Shown: one piece after another, positions 9,429 to 18,721 of the stretch
Numbering within the stretch: the first letter of the stretch is position 1
How the letters are laid out: every line of letters begins with the position of its first letter
NCBI RefSeq assembly: GCF_003952165.1
Contig: NZ_RXFT01000001.1
Location: 124,001 to 188,000 of the forward strand
Direction: 5' to 3'
Source: Variovorax guangxiensis
GTDB taxonomy: Bacteria; Pseudomonadota; Gammaproteobacteria; Burkholderiales; Burkholderiaceae_C
Length of the DNA stretch: 64,000 nucleotides
Made by a program: the position numbers and the translations under genes
Notes under the pieces: model-generated
Seen by the model: only the letters and a program-made list of their open reading frames with translations
What the model was told of the DNA's origin: nothing
The model's database searches: none

Positions 9429-10154
9429 GTGAGTACTCCATCTTCCGGATTTCCGCCACTGACCTTCCCGCGCCCGCTGGTCACCGTCGACATCGTGATG
9501 TTCACCGTACTCGGCGACGCCCTCCAGGTGCTGCTGGTGAAGCGACCCGCCGACACCGACGAGCCCTTCCCGGGCAAGTGGGCCTTGCCCGGCGGCTTCG
9601 TGAACATCGACGAAGACGCCACGCTGCTCGACTGCGCGCTACGCAAGCTGCGCGAGAAGACGGGCGTGGTCACGCCCTACCTGGAGCAGCTGGGCAGCTG
9701 GGGCGGCGCGCAGCGCGATCCGCGGGGCTGGTCGGCCACGCATTGCTTCTACGCGCTGATCCCCGCGCAGGCGATGCAACTGCGCAGCGGCGCGAACGCG
9801 ACGGAGGTGGCGTGGTTCGAGGTCGATGCCGCCTCGCGCAAGCGGCTGGCCTTCGACCATGGCGAGCTGCTCGATGCGGCCGTGGCGCGGCTGCGCGGCA
9901 AGGTCGAATACACCTCGCTGCCGGCCTTCCTGCTGGAGGAGCCGTTCACGCTGCCGGCGCTGCAGCACACCTACGAGGTCGTGCTGGGCAGGGCGGTCGA
10001 CAAGAGCGCCTTCCGCAAGCGCATGCTCGACGGCGGATTCATGGAAGAGGCCGGCATGGTCACCGGCAGCCTGGGGCGGCCGGCCATGAGCTACCGGCTG
10101 CGCGACCGCTCGCAGGCGGCGCTGTTTCCGCGCACCTTCAACGCGACGAAGTAG
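9429..10154 (+). CDS. nrtR: NrtR-like Nudix-family transcriptional regulator
   Basis: A 241-aa protein with an N-terminal Nudix domain (about residues 15-150) and a C-terminal winged helix (about 165-225; FTLPALQHTYEVVLGRAVDKSAFRKRM is the classic NrtR segment). NrtR proteins sense ADP-ribose or NAD derivatives and repress NAD-metabolism genes. The Nudix box is degenerate: in GGFVNIDEDATLLDCALRKL followed by REKTGV, the glutamates of the REUXEE core are replaced by Lys at two positions, so hydrolysis is probably lost. The GTG at 9429 is preferred because a start at 9360 would place both operators inside the coding region; the ribosome site is weak. It is divergent from NADAR-ARH, its likely targets. 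Confidence 0.85.
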   Translation: MSTPSSGFPPLTFPRPLVTVDIVMFTVLGDALQVLLVKRPADTDEPFPGKWALPGGFVNIDEDATLLDCALRKLREKTGVVTPYLEQLGSWGGAQRDPRGWSATHCFYALIPAQAMQLRSGANATEVAWFEVDAASRKRLAFDHGELLDAAVARLRGKVEYTSLPAFLLEEPFTLPALQHTYEVVLGRAVDKSAFRKRMLDGGFMEEAGMVTGSLGRPAMSYRLRDRSQAALFPRTFNATK

Positions 10155-10166
10155 CTGGGCGACGGC

Positions 10167-11399
10167 TCAGAGCCGATCCGACATCGCGTGCAGGTACGCA
10201 CGCACCGCCGCGTTGGAGCTCAGCCCGATGGCCCGGTCGAACGCCTGCCGGGCGGCGGAGCGCGCACCACCGGCCGCGAGCAGATGCGCTCGTGCAGCCC
10301 AGTACGGCTGGTAGTTCGCCACGTCCTGCGCGGGAATGGCTTCCAGTGCCCGCAGGCCGATCTCCGGGCCGCGCGCGTTCGCAAGCGCGCAGGCGAGGCT
10401 GACCTGCGCGCCGATGCTGGTCCGCAGCGCCAGCAGTCCCTCGTACAGCGACACCAGCGCCTCGGGCGGCACCGGTGCGCCGACGCGGCGTTCGCAGTGG
10501 GCCGACTGGATCGCGGCTTCGAGCTGGTAGGCGCCGAGCGACTTCATCTCGGATGCGCGGCGCAGGCAGAGCTCGGCCTCGGCGAGCAGGTCGGGGTTCC
10601 AGCGCAGCGGGTCCTGCTGGTCGAGCGGCACGTAGGCGCCGGTGTCGCTGCGGCGCGCGGGCATGCGGGCTTCGCAGAAGAGCATCAGCGCCAGCAGGCC
10701 CAGCGGCTCGGGTTCGGTGGGCATCAGGCCGCAGAGGATGCGGCACAGGTCGATGGCCTCGGTGGTGAGGCCGCGCGGCAGGGCGTCGGCGCCGTCGATG
10801 TCGTCCCAGCCGGTGCCGTAGGCGGCGTAGATGCCATCGAGCACGTCCTGCAGCCGCTGCGGCAGGTCGCGCGCCTGCGGGTATTCGAAGGGAATGCCGG
10901 CTGCGCGGATGCGGGCCTTGGCGCGCACCAGCCGCTGCCCGAGGGTGGAAGGCGCGGTGAGGAAGGCGCCGGCCATGCGCGCCGCGTCGAGGCCGAGCAC
11001 GGTCTGCAGCATGAGCGGCGCACGTGCCGGGGCATCGACGGCCGGGTGCGCGCACACGAAGAGCAGGCGCAGCCGCTCGTCGGGAATGGCGCCGGCGCCG
11101 TCGGTGGCGTCGTCGACTTCACCCGCGAGCAGCAGCAGGGTCTGCGTGGCCTGGTCCTGCACGCGGCTGTGGCGCCAGGCGTCGAGCTTGCGGTGGCGCG
11201 CCACGCTCAGCAGCCAGGCGTCGGGCTCGGCCGGAATGCCGTCGGCGGGCCAGCGTTCGAGCGCGCGGGCGAAGGCGTCGGCCAGTGCGTCTTCGGATGC
11301 GGCGATGTCGTGGGTGCGCGCGGAGAGGATGGCCAGCAGCCGGCCGTACGACTCGCGCGCCGCCCGCTCGGCGGCCCAGTGAACCGCCGGGTCGCTCAT
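10167..11399 (-). CDS. ECF42-type RNA polymerase sigma factor
   Basis: A 410-aa ECF sigma factor with a long C-terminal extension, as in the ECF42 group. Region 2 is at about residues 10-80 (SEDALADAFARALERWP, then AWLLSVARHRKLDAWR). Region 4 is at about 115-170 (LRLLFVCAHPAV, then GRRAAARMAGAFLTAPSTLGQRLVRAKARI-like helix-turn-helix). The remainder is a TPR-like domain characteristic of this group. ECF42 sigmas have no anti-sigma partner and are encoded with a DGPF/YCII-domain protein, exactly as here: the upstream gene overlaps this one by 4 bp. The start at 11399 lies in that overlap. Group regulons in other bacteria involve stress and secondary metabolism; the targets here are not visible. 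Confidence 0.9.
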   Translation of the reverse strand: MSDPAVHWAAERAARESYGRLLAILSARTHDIAASEDALADAFARALERWPADGIPAEPDAWLLSVARHRKLDAWRHSRVQDQATQTLLLLAGEVDDATDGAGAIPDERLRLLFVCAHPAVDAPARAPLMLQTVLGLDAARMAGAFLTAPSTLGQRLVRAKARIRAAGIPFEYPQARDLPQRLQDVLDGIYAAYGTGWDDIDGADALPRGLTTEAIDLCRILCGLMPTEPEPLGLLALMLFCEARMPARRSDTGAYVPLDQQDPLRWNPDLLAEAELCLRRASEMKSLGAYQLEAAIQSAHCERRVGAPVPPEALVSLYEGLLALRTSIGAQVSLACALANARGPEIGLRALEAIPAQDVANYQPYWAARAHLLAAGGARSAARQAFDRAIGLSSNAAVRAYLHAMSDRL

Positions 11400-11761
11400 G
11401 CAGCAGCCAGGGCCGTGGCGACGAAGACGGGCCGCACCTCCACCCCGCCGCTGGTCGCGCAGGGCGCACGCGCGGCCCATTCGAGCGCGGCGTCGAGGTC
11501 GGGAACGTCGATCACGAAGTAGCCGCCGAGCTGCTCCTTGGTGTCGGCGAAGGGGCCGTCCTGCACCTGGCGCCTGTCGCCGCGCACGCGCAGCGTGGTG
11601 CCGGTCATGGGCGGGAAGAGGCCGTGGCCGCCGAGCGAGATGCCCGACTGGCGCACGGCGTCGGCATATGCGACCCAGCTGGCGCGGTAGGCCTGCGCGG
11701 ATGCGTCCTCGCGTTGCTCGAATTCGGCCGCGGGCTGATAGAACATCAACATGTACTGCAT
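11396..11761 (-). CDS. YCII/DGPF-domain protein, ECF42 partner
   Basis: A 121-aa protein starting MQYMLMFYQPAAEF, a typical YCII-related (DGPF) ferredoxin-like fold. It contains the conserved block VQDGPFADTKEQLGGYFVIDVPDLDAALEWAARAP. The name-giving D-G-P-F is present at about residues 60-63. The coding strand shows GGAGAGAC just before the ATG at 11761. It is the first gene of a coupled pair with the ECF42 sigma. In this system the DGPF protein is thought to modulate or be controlled by the sigma factor; the biochemical role is unclear. Confidence 0.88.
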   Translation of the reverse strand: MQYMLMFYQPAAEFEQREDASAQAYRASWVAYADAVRQSGISLGGHGLFPPMTGTTLRVRGDRRQVQDGPFADTKEQLGGYFVIDVPDLDAALEWAARAPCATSGGVEVRPVFVATALAAA

Positions 11762-11931
11762 GGTGTCTCTCCGTCGTGGAAAAGCTTGCTGAGCAGGATC
11801 GCTCACCACAATGACGGCCCGCCGGCGGTCATTTCGACACGGGTCTCGTGTCGAGCAGAATATTTTTTACGTGGAAGCCGCCCGGTGCAACGGTGGCTGC
11901 ACCGAAGCGAAAAGTTCTCGGCCAGCCTCCT

Positions 11932-13293
11932 TCAGGCGGCCTCTGCCTGCGCCGCGGGCGCGAACAGGGCTTCCATCTCGTTGCGCAGCTTGTAGGCCGC
12001 GGTATTGGTGTCGATGACCACGTCTGCCCAGCTCAGGCTCTGGCCCTTCTTCACCGGGCGCACCAGCCTGATGTTGTGCGCCAGCCCGAGCGGCAGGCCG
12101 CCCAGGCGCAGCGAGCGCCCGGCCGGCAGCAGCTTGCCCCAGACGGTGTAGCCGCCTTCTCCGTCGAGCATCTCGCCGGCGGCCAGGTCGCGCTTGGCGG
12201 TGGCGACCACGTCGGCGTTCCAGCAGGTGGCCACACCGGTGGCCTCGCCGCGCAGCGCCACGCTGGCCACCGACATGCCCACTTCGAGCCCGATCAGGTG
12301 CCAGCGCTTGTAGAGCGTGAAGTAGCGTCCGCTCGGGTCGGTGTGGGCGTTGTATTCCTCGAAGCAGTTCTTGATGTACTCGGTCTCGGCCTCGACCGTG
12401 ACCCACACGCCCATGCGGATGTCGTACGGGATCTTCCGTCCGTCGGCTTCCAGTGAAGAGACCACCTCGACCATGCCCTTGCGCTCCAGCACGCCGCCTT
12501 CGCTCCTGGGCCGGGTGACGAAGGGAATGTCTTCCACGCTCGCGGGCGGGTAGAGCAGGCCGTCCGATGGCACGGCGAGGCCGGTGGCGTTGGCCACCGC
12601 CGAGCTTTCGATGGAAGGCTTGGAGCCGTCGAGGAAGCTGTTGAACATCTTCGGATTGAGCCCGCCGCGTTTCGCCTGCTCGGGCGTGAGGCCGTAGTTG
12701 CCCCACACCGTCTCGGGCGTCGATTCGGTGAAGTGCGGCAGCCACTTGTGACCGCGCCCGGCCGCCACCACCGGAAAGCCGCAGGTGCGCGCCCAGTCCA
12801 CCAGGTCGCAGATCAGCGCGGGCTGGTCGCCGAAGGCCAGCGAATAGACCACGCCGGCCTGCTGCGCCCTGCGTGCGAGCAGCGGGCCGCAGAAGGCGTC
12901 GGCCTCGACCGTCACGTTCACCACGTGCTTGCCGTGCGCGAAGGCATCCAGGCAGTGGTCCACCGCCGCGATGGGGTTGCCGGTGCACTCGACCACGATG
13001 TCGATGGAGGGCTCGCGCGTCACGGCCTGCCAGTCGTCGGTGATCCAGGTGGTGCCTTGCTTGAGCGCCTCCTGCACCGATGCGGCGGCGGCACGGCCGG
13101 GCTCCCAGCCCACGCGTTCGAGGTTGACGCGGGCCGCGTCGGGCGAGAGGTCTGCGATGGCCACCAGCTGCACGCCGGGCGTGCGCGGGATCTGCGCCAG
13201 GTACATCGAGCCGAACTTGCCGGCGCCGATCAGGCCGATGCGGATGGGGCGGCCTTCGGCGGCGCGCTGCTGCAGGCGGGCGTGGAGGCTCAT
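11932..13293 (-). CDS. NAD(P)-dependent oxidoreductase with C-terminal SAF domain
   Basis: A 453-aa protein with an N-terminal Rossmann fold (IRIGLIGAGKFGSMYLAQI at about 18-36; GxGxxG dinucleotide site) similar to homoserine-dehydrogenase and GFO-type enzymes. A central domain includes VVECTGNPIAAVDHCLDAF. The C-terminal SAF domain (about 340-440, with DLAAGEMLDGEGGYTVWGKLL and PVKKGQSLSWADV) is often mis-annotated as FlgA. It follows the PhyH dioxygenase gene by 4 bp, in one operon with the GntR regulator. A likely role is oxidation of a hydroxylated intermediate in a small catabolic pathway; substrate unknown. Confidence 0.82.
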   Translation of the reverse strand: MSLHARLQQRAAEGRPIRIGLIGAGKFGSMYLAQIPRTPGVQLVAIADLSPDAARVNLERVGWEPGRAAAASVQEALKQGTTWITDDWQAVTREPSIDIVVECTGNPIAAVDHCLDAFAHGKHVVNVTVEADAFCGPLLARRAQQAGVVYSLAFGDQPALICDLVDWARTCGFPVVAAGRGHKWLPHFTESTPETVWGNYGLTPEQAKRGGLNPKMFNSFLDGSKPSIESSAVANATGLAVPSDGLLYPPASVEDIPFVTRPRSEGGVLERKGMVEVVSSLEADGRKIPYDIRMGVWVTVEAETEYIKNCFEEYNAHTDPSGRYFTLYKRWHLIGLEVGMSVASVALRGEATGVATCWNADVVATAKRDLAAGEMLDGEGGYTVWGKLLPAGRSLRLGGLPLGLAHNIRLVRPVKKGQSLSWADVVIDTNTAAYKLRNEMEALFAPAAQAEAA

Positions 13294-13297
13294 GTCG

Positions 13298-14173
13298 TCA
13301 GGCCTCCACGGTGTCGAGCACGTCGGGCGAGGTGCGCAGCGCGCTCTCGGGCAGGCCGTTCTTCCATGGCACATCCACGGGGTAGGGCTTCAGCAGGCAG
13401 TCGTCGGGCAGCAGCTCGATGGGCGTGAAGTCGCGGTGCGCGATGTATTCGGGGCGCTTGTGGCGGCGGATGTGGTTGCTGACGGCGCACAGGCTCAGGT
13501 ACACGGCCACTCGGTTGAAGGGCGAGAGGTTGCTGCCCGAGGCATGCACCAGGCAGCTGTGGAACAGGATCATCGACCCGGCCGGCCCCTTGGGCGAGAC
13601 GATGCCGCCCTGCTTTCCGCCGGCGCGGTCCACGAGCTGGCGGATCAGATCGTTGTCGACGGTCCACAGGGGATAGCTGGTGGTGGTGAGGTCATGCTTC
13701 GCATCGACCACGCCCTTGCGATGGCTGCCTGGGATGAACATCAGCGGGCCGTTGTGCTCGTTCACCTCGTCGAGAAAGATCGCCACGTTCATCGCGCGCT
13801 CGGTGGGCATCAGGTCGTCGTTGAGCCAGGTACCGTAGTCCTGGTGCCACTGCCACACGTCGCCTTCGAAGGCCATCTTTCCGTTGATCTTGAACTGGTG
13901 CATGTACACGTCTTCGCCGAAGAGATCGGTCACCGGTTCGACCATGCGCGGGTGGCGCGCGAGCCGCGCGAAGGGCTCGCTCACGAGGTGCGCGGCGAAG
14001 TTCGTGCGCACGGCGTCGGAGCCTTTCTCGCGCACGTTGAAGGCCTCGCGCTTCGCATAGAGATCGGGCACCGCGTCGGTCAGCACCTTGGTTTCTTCGG
14101 CCGAGAAGTGGCCGGGGAAGAACAGATAGCCGTCGCGCTCGAACTGTGCGCGCTGCTCGGGGTTGAGCTTCAT
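13298..14173 (-). CDS. Phytanoyl-CoA dioxygenase (PhyH)-family Fe(II)/2-oxoglutarate oxygenase
   Basis: A 291-aa 2-oxoglutarate-dependent oxygenase. The 2-His-1-carboxylate iron triad is recognisable: H and D of WQWHQDYGTW (about residues 136-139) and the distal H in FHSCLVHASGSN (about 220). MFIPGSHRKG in between is typical. The region resembles ectoine hydroxylase EctD, but the EctD signature is only partly kept (WLNDDLMPTER in place of the WHxEDGMP-type block), and no ectABC genes are present, so another substrate is more likely. It overlaps the upstream GntR gene by 4 bp and is followed after 4 bp by the SAF oxidoreductase. Confidence 0.85.
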   Translation of the reverse strand: MKLNPEQRAQFERDGYLFFPGHFSAEETKVLTDAVPDLYAKREAFNVREKGSDAVRTNFAAHLVSEPFARLARHPRMVEPVTDLFGEDVYMHQFKINGKMAFEGDVWQWHQDYGTWLNDDLMPTERAMNVAIFLDEVNEHNGPLMFIPGSHRKGVVDAKHDLTTTSYPLWTVDNDLIRQLVDRAGGKQGGIVSPKGPAGSMILFHSCLVHASGSNLSPFNRVAVYLSLCAVSNHIRRHKRPEYIAHRDFTPIELLPDDCLLKPYPVDVPWKNGLPESALRTSPDVLDTVEA

Positions 14174-14877
14174 GCCTTGTCTCCTTTTTGCTTGGGGGGA
14201 ATGGCGGTGTGGGTGGATGCGGCATGCGCCAGCAGCCGTTCGCTCAGTGCCTCGCTGGCCCGCGAGACGTGTTCCTCGCTCAGGCGCGCGGCGCGGTCCG
14301 CGTTGCCTGTCGCGATGGCGTCGGCAATGGCTTCGTGCTCGTCCCACAGCGTCTCGCGCTGGGGCTCGGCCTGCAGCACCGCGCCCATCGCGCGGCGCAG
14401 GTGGCGCCAGTGCGGATCGGCGCTCTGCGCGATCAGCGGATTGCCCGATGCCTCGTAGATGGCCTGGTGGAAGGCCACGTCGGCATCGATCATGGCCTCC
14501 ACGTTGCGCCCGCGCGCGGCGCGCCGGCCGCGCTCGATGAGCTTCGGGTCGATGCGAAAGCGCTGCCGCGCCGCCAGCCGCGCGGCCAGGGCATCGAGCG
14601 CACCGCGCACCTGGTAGACCTTGCGCATCGCCTCCGCTTCGAGCGGGGCTACCAGCACGCCACGGCCGGGCGCGTCGAGCACGAAGCCGTCCTTCTTCAG
14701 CAACCGCAGCGCCTGCAGCACCGGCTGGCGCGACACCGAGAGGCGCTGCGCGATGTCTTCCTGCGTGATGCGCTCGCCGGGTGCGAGCGTGCCGCTGCTG
14801 ATGGCGCCGAGCAGGGCGCGGTAGACCTGGTCGACGAGGTCGGGCGCGACCTCGATGCTGACGAGCTGGGCGGGCAT
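14170..14877 (-). CDS. GntR-family (FCD) transcriptional regulator
   Basis: A 235-aa regulator. The N-terminal winged helix-turn-helix covers about residues 10-75 (GERITQEDIAQRLSVSRQPVLQALRLL). The all-helical FCD ligand domain covers about 85-215, with the metal-binding pattern DADVAFHQAIYEASGN and a late histidine pair. It heads the operon with PhyH and the SAF oxidoreductase (4-bp overlap), so it is likely an autoregulated repressor of that pathway. A perfect 16-bp palindrome lies just upstream of its start. The inducer is presumably the pathway substrate. Confidence 0.9.
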   Translation of the reverse strand: MPAQLVSIEVAPDLVDQVYRALLGAISSGTLAPGERITQEDIAQRLSVSRQPVLQALRLLKKDGFVLDAPGRGVLVAPLEAEAMRKVYQVRGALDALAARLAARQRFRIDPKLIERGRRAARGRNVEAMIDADVAFHQAIYEASGNPLIAQSADPHWRHLRRAMGAVLQAEPQRETLWDEHEAIADAIATGNADRAARLSEEHVSRASEALSERLLAHAASTHTAIPPKQKGDKA

Positions 14878-14905
14878 GGTTGTCTCCTTGCGCCGGGTTC
14901 TTCGA

Positions 14906-14921
14906 ACTCTGTATACAGAGT
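14906..14921. promoter_or_regulatory. Perfect 16-bp palindrome, likely GntR operator
   Basis: ACTCTGTATACAGAGT is fully self-complementary and lies 29 bp upstream of the gntR start and 84 bp upstream of the divergent dehydratase. A TGTATACA-type core is common for FCD-subfamily GntR regulators. It could control both directions. The sequence is certain; the binding protein is inferred. Confidence 0.7.
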
Positions 14922-15004
14922 ACGGAGTTCAGGGCTGTCGCGGCTAGCGGGTTTTTACCCATTGGTGCTGCAAAAGAGCGGAAGCCGCCGCTAAGCTCGA
15001 CCCC

Positions 15005-15967
15005 ATGCAACTACCCACCTACGACGACGTCATCGCCGCAGCCGCGCGGCTCGAAGGCCATGCCCACCGCACGCCGGTGCTGCGCTCCACCACCGCCAAC
15101 GAGCGCTGGGGGGCCGAGTTCTTCTTCAAGTGCGAGAACTTCCAGCGCATGGGCGCCTTCAAGTTCCGCGGCGCGTTCAACGCGCTGTCGAAGTTCGATG
15201 CGACGCAGCGCAAGGGCGGCGTGATCGCCTTCTCGTCGGGCAACCACGCGCAGGCCATCGCGCTGTCGGCGCGCCTGCTGCAGATGCCCGCCGTGATCGT
15301 GATGCCCAAGGACGCGCCGGCCGCCAAGGTCGCGGCCACCAAGGGCTACGGCGCCGAGGTGGTGATGTACGACCGCTTCACCGAGGACCGCGAGGCGCTG
15401 ACGAAGAAGCTGGCACAGGAGCGCGGCATGACGATGATCCCGCCCTACGACCACCCCGACGTGCTCGCTGGCCAGGGCACGGCGGTGAAGGAGCTGATCG
15501 AGGAAACCGGCCCGCTCGACCACCTGTTCGTGTGCCTTGGCGGCGGCGGGCTGCTCTCGGGCTCGGCGCTGTCGGCACGCGCGCTGTCGCCGCAGTGCAA
15601 GGTCTACGGCGTTGAGCCCGAGGCGGGCAATGACGGCCAGCAGTCGTTCCGCGCCGGGAAGATCGTGAGTATTGAGACGCCGAAGACCATCGCCGACGGC
15701 GCGCAGACGCAGCACCTGGGCGAGTACACCTTCGGCATCATCCGCCGCGACGTGGACGACATCTTCACCGTCACCGACGAGCAGCTCGTCGACGCGATGC
15801 GCTTCTTCGCCGAGCGCATGAAGATGGTGGTGGAGCCCACCGGCTGCCTCGCCTTCGCGGGCGCGATCGCGGCGGGCAAGGCGATCGCGGGCCAGCGCGT
15901 GGGCGTGCTGATCAGCGGTGGCAACGTCGACCTGTCGCGCTTCGCGGCGCTGATCGCACCGCAGTAA
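15005..15967 (+). CDS. PLP-dependent threonine/serine dehydratase (or threo-3-hydroxyaspartate ammonia-lyase)
   Basis: A 320-aa fold-type II PLP enzyme. Lys53 in [12 protein letters not shown] is the Schiff-base lysine, [10 protein letters not shown] binds the substrate carboxylate, and GGGGLLSG holds the cofactor phosphate. There is no C-terminal ACT domain, and at 320 aa it fits the catabolic IlvA/serine-racemase/hydroxyaspartate-dehydratase branch over biosynthetic IlvA. It is divergent from the GntR-PhyH operon, with the palindromic operator between them. That makes a joint pathway possible: a hydroxylated amino acid formed by the dioxygenase could be deaminated here. The exact substrate cannot be read from the sequence. 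Confidence 0.88.
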   Translation: MQLPTYDDVIAAAARLEGHAHRTPVLRSTTANERWGAEFFFKCENFQRMGAFKFRGAFNALSKFDATQRKGGVIAFSSGNHAQAIALSARLLQMPAVIVMPKDAPAAKVAATKGYGAEVVMYDRFTEDREALTKKLAQERGMTMIPPYDHPDVLAGQGTAVKELIEETGPLDHLFVCLGGGGLLSGSALSARALSPQCKVYGVEPEAGNDGQQSFRAGKIVSIETPKTIADGAQTQHLGEYTFGIIRRDVDDIFTVTDEQLVDAMRFFAERMKMVVEPTGCLAFAGAIAAGKAIAGQRVGVLISGGNVDLSRFAALIAPQ

Positions 15968-15980
15968 CTCTCGGCCTCGT

Positions 15981-16630
<650 letters not shown>

Positions 16631-16634
<4 letters not shown>

Positions 16635-17659
16635 CTGGGAGCGACGGCCTTGGCCATGAGTTGAACGGCGGCCTGCACCGCGTCGGGAGCGTCGCAGGCG
16701 ATCACGGTGCGCTGCGGCATGCTGCGCAGCCAGGTGACCTGCCGCTTGGCGAGCTGACGCGTGGCGGCGATGCCGCGCTCTCGCAGATCGGCCATGGCCC
16801 TGGCGTCGGGCGCCGCGCTGCCGGCCGCATCGAGCGTTTCCCAGGCTTGCCGGTAGCCGACGCAGCGCATCGAGGGCAGGTCGGTCGAAAGATCGCCGCG
16901 TGCGCGCAGGGCACGCACCTCGTCGAGGAAGCCTGCGGCGAGCATGGCGTCGAAGCGCTCGGCGATGCGGCCATGCAGCCACGAGCGGTCGGCGGGCTCC
17001 AGCGAGAACAGCGCGCCGCCTTCGACCGCGCCGGCTGCCTTGTTGTCGCTCGCATGGAAGCTCGACAGTGGCTGGCCGCTGCTCTCCCACACTTCGAGCG
17101 CGCGCTGGATGCGCTGGCTGTCCTGCGGCGCGAGCCGTGCGGCCGTGACCGGATCGACCTGCGCGAGCCGCGCGTGCATCGCGGGCCAGCCGAGCGCGGC
17201 CGCGTCGGCATCGATGCGCGCGCGCACCGCGGCATCGGCCGCGGGCATGGCGTCGATGCCGTCGAACAGCGCCTTGAAATAGAGCATGGTGCCGCCCACC
17301 AGCAGCGGCAGCGCGCCGCGCGCGCGGATCTCGCCGATGAGCCGCGTGGCGTCGGCCACGAAGGCGGCGGCGCTGTAGCTCTCGCGCGGATCGAGGATGT
17401 CGATCAGATGGTGCGGCACGGCGGCCTGCTCGGCGGGCGTGGGCTTGGCGGTGCCGATGTCCATGCCGCGGTAGACCAGCGCCGAATCGACCGAGACGAT
17501 CTCCACCGGCAGCAGGCGCGCGAGCGCCAGCGCGGCGGCCGTCTTGCCCGAGGCGGTGGGACCTGCGAGCGCGATGTAGCGCGGTGGAGTCGGGGAGGGC
17601 GCGGCATCGGGCGATGCGCGGGTGGCGGCCTTCGCGGCCGCGTCGGAACTGGGAGACAT
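16631..17659 (-). CDS. miaA: tRNA dimethylallyltransferase
   Basis: A 342-aa enzyme that transfers dimethylallyl from DMAPP to A37 of tRNAs reading UNN codons. The P-loop GPTASGKT is at about residues 33-40. [18 protein letters not shown] and HHLIDILDP are the family's substrate-binding blocks, and [11 protein letters not shown] and [10 protein letters not shown] are also conserved. An extra Ala-rich N-terminal tail of about 25 residues precedes the core. It lies upstream of and overlaps the ABC ATPase gene. Confidence 0.95.
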
Positions 17660-17686
17660 GGTGCGCCGAGCGTAGCAAATGGCGCG

Positions 17687-17707
17687 GGCCCGGCAGCGTG
17701 CCGGGCC
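17687..17707 (-). terminator. GC-rich hairpin between lipoprotein hydrolase and miaA
   Basis: A perfect 9-bp inverted repeat (GGCCCGGCA / TGCCGGGCC) with a 3-nt loop lies in the 84-bp gap between the two minus-strand genes. No T-run follows on the minus strand, so it may be a weak terminator or an mRNA-end stabiliser. Confidence 0.4.
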
Positions 17708-17743
17708 TTGGGTGGAGGCGGGGAGGTGGGGAGGTGGCCGCCC

Positions 17744-18721
17744 TCAGATGGCGGCGGGCACTGGCGGCGCCACCTTGCCGCTCACGTCCTGCGGCGTGAG
17801 CGGGGCCGAGGCAGCCGGCGGCGCGAGGCGCGGTGTCGGCCGCACGGCGGCGTTGCTGGCGACCATGTTCTCCGGCTTCATGCGGAACAGCTGGGTCAGC
17901 GCCGCGCGGTACTGCGCCTCGCCGATGGAATTGGTGTTGTGGTGCGAGCCGCCCTCGACCAGCACGAACATCTTTGGCCCGGTGGCCGCGTCGTACAGCT
18001 TGCGGCCCAGCGTCGGGTTGATGAGGCTGTCGGCCGTGCCGTGCACCACGAGCAGCGGCGAGCCGATGTCCTTGACCGCGTTGATCGCCTCGAAACGCTG
18101 CGTGATGAACGGGCCGAAGGGCAGCCAGCCCCACTTGAAGCCGCTGACCACGTCGGCGATGGAGGTGAAGGTGCTCTCGACGATGGTGCCGCTCTCGTCC
18201 TTCACGTGCGCCGCGAGATCGATGCCGATGGCGCCGCCGAGCGAGTGGCCGAAGATGTAACGGTGCTGCCTGGGGTGGCGCGCGGCCAGCCAGGTCCAGG
18301 CGGCGCGGGCGTCCTCGCGGGCCGATTCTTCCGAGGGCAGGCCCTTGGAGCTCTTCCCGAAGCCGCGATAGTCGATGGCCAGCACAGAGAAGCCCAGCTC
18401 ATGCATGCGCTGGATGCGTGGTGCCGAGCCGGCCACGTTGTAACGGGCTCCGTGCAGGTACAGCAGGACAGGAGTGGCGGTGGTCTCGGGCGCGCCGCCC
18501 AGCCACAGGCCGTGCAGGCGCGCGGGCTCGCCGGTGAGGGAGGACTGGAAGTCGATCCACACGTCCTCCATGCCCTGGGCCATGGAGGCGGTGTTGCCCC
18601 AGCTGCGGTCGCTGGGCTGGAAGATCCATTCGCGTTGCTGCTCGTCGAGCGTCGAGCAACCGGCGGCGAGCAGTGCACACAGCGAGAGGACAGACGCGAG
18701 GAGGGTCCAGCGTTTCATCAT
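17744..18721 (-). CDS. Alpha/beta hydrolase lipoprotein
   Basis: A 325-aa protein with a lipoprotein signal (LLAAGC, Cys about residue 22). The alpha/beta-hydrolase core has the nucleophile elbow GHSLGG with Ser160, the oxyanion stretch LLYLHGARYN, IDYRGFGKSS, an acid in VVHGTADSLINP and a late His in GGSHHN. It resembles BEM46/FrsA-like serine peptidases and esterases of the S9 type. The C-terminal 50 residues are Pro/Ala-rich and probably unstructured. Two adjacent ATG codons (18721 and 18718) are both possible starts. The substrate is unknown; a periplasmic or outer-membrane location is inferred from the lipobox. Confidence 0.85.
   Translation of the reverse strand: MMKRWTLLASVLSLCALLAAGCSTLDEQQREWIFQPSDRSWGNTASMAQGMEDVWIDFQSSLTGEPARLHGLWLGGAPETTATPVLLYLHGARYNVAGSAPRIQRMHELGFSVLAIDYRGFGKSSKGLPSEESAREDARAAWTWLAARHPRQHRYIFGHSLGGAIGIDLAAHVKDESGTIVESTFTSIADVVSGFKWGWLPFGPFITQRFEAINAVKDIGSPLLVVHGTADSLINPTLGRKLYDAATGPKMFVLVEGGSHHNTNSIGEAQYRAALTQLFRMKPENMVASNAAVRPTPRLAPPAASAPLTPQDVSGKVAPPVPAAI

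Noticed and set aside
13298..14173. Assigning the PhyH gene as ectoine hydroxylase ectD
   Set aside because: The EctD signature is only partly kept and no ectABC genes are in the window.
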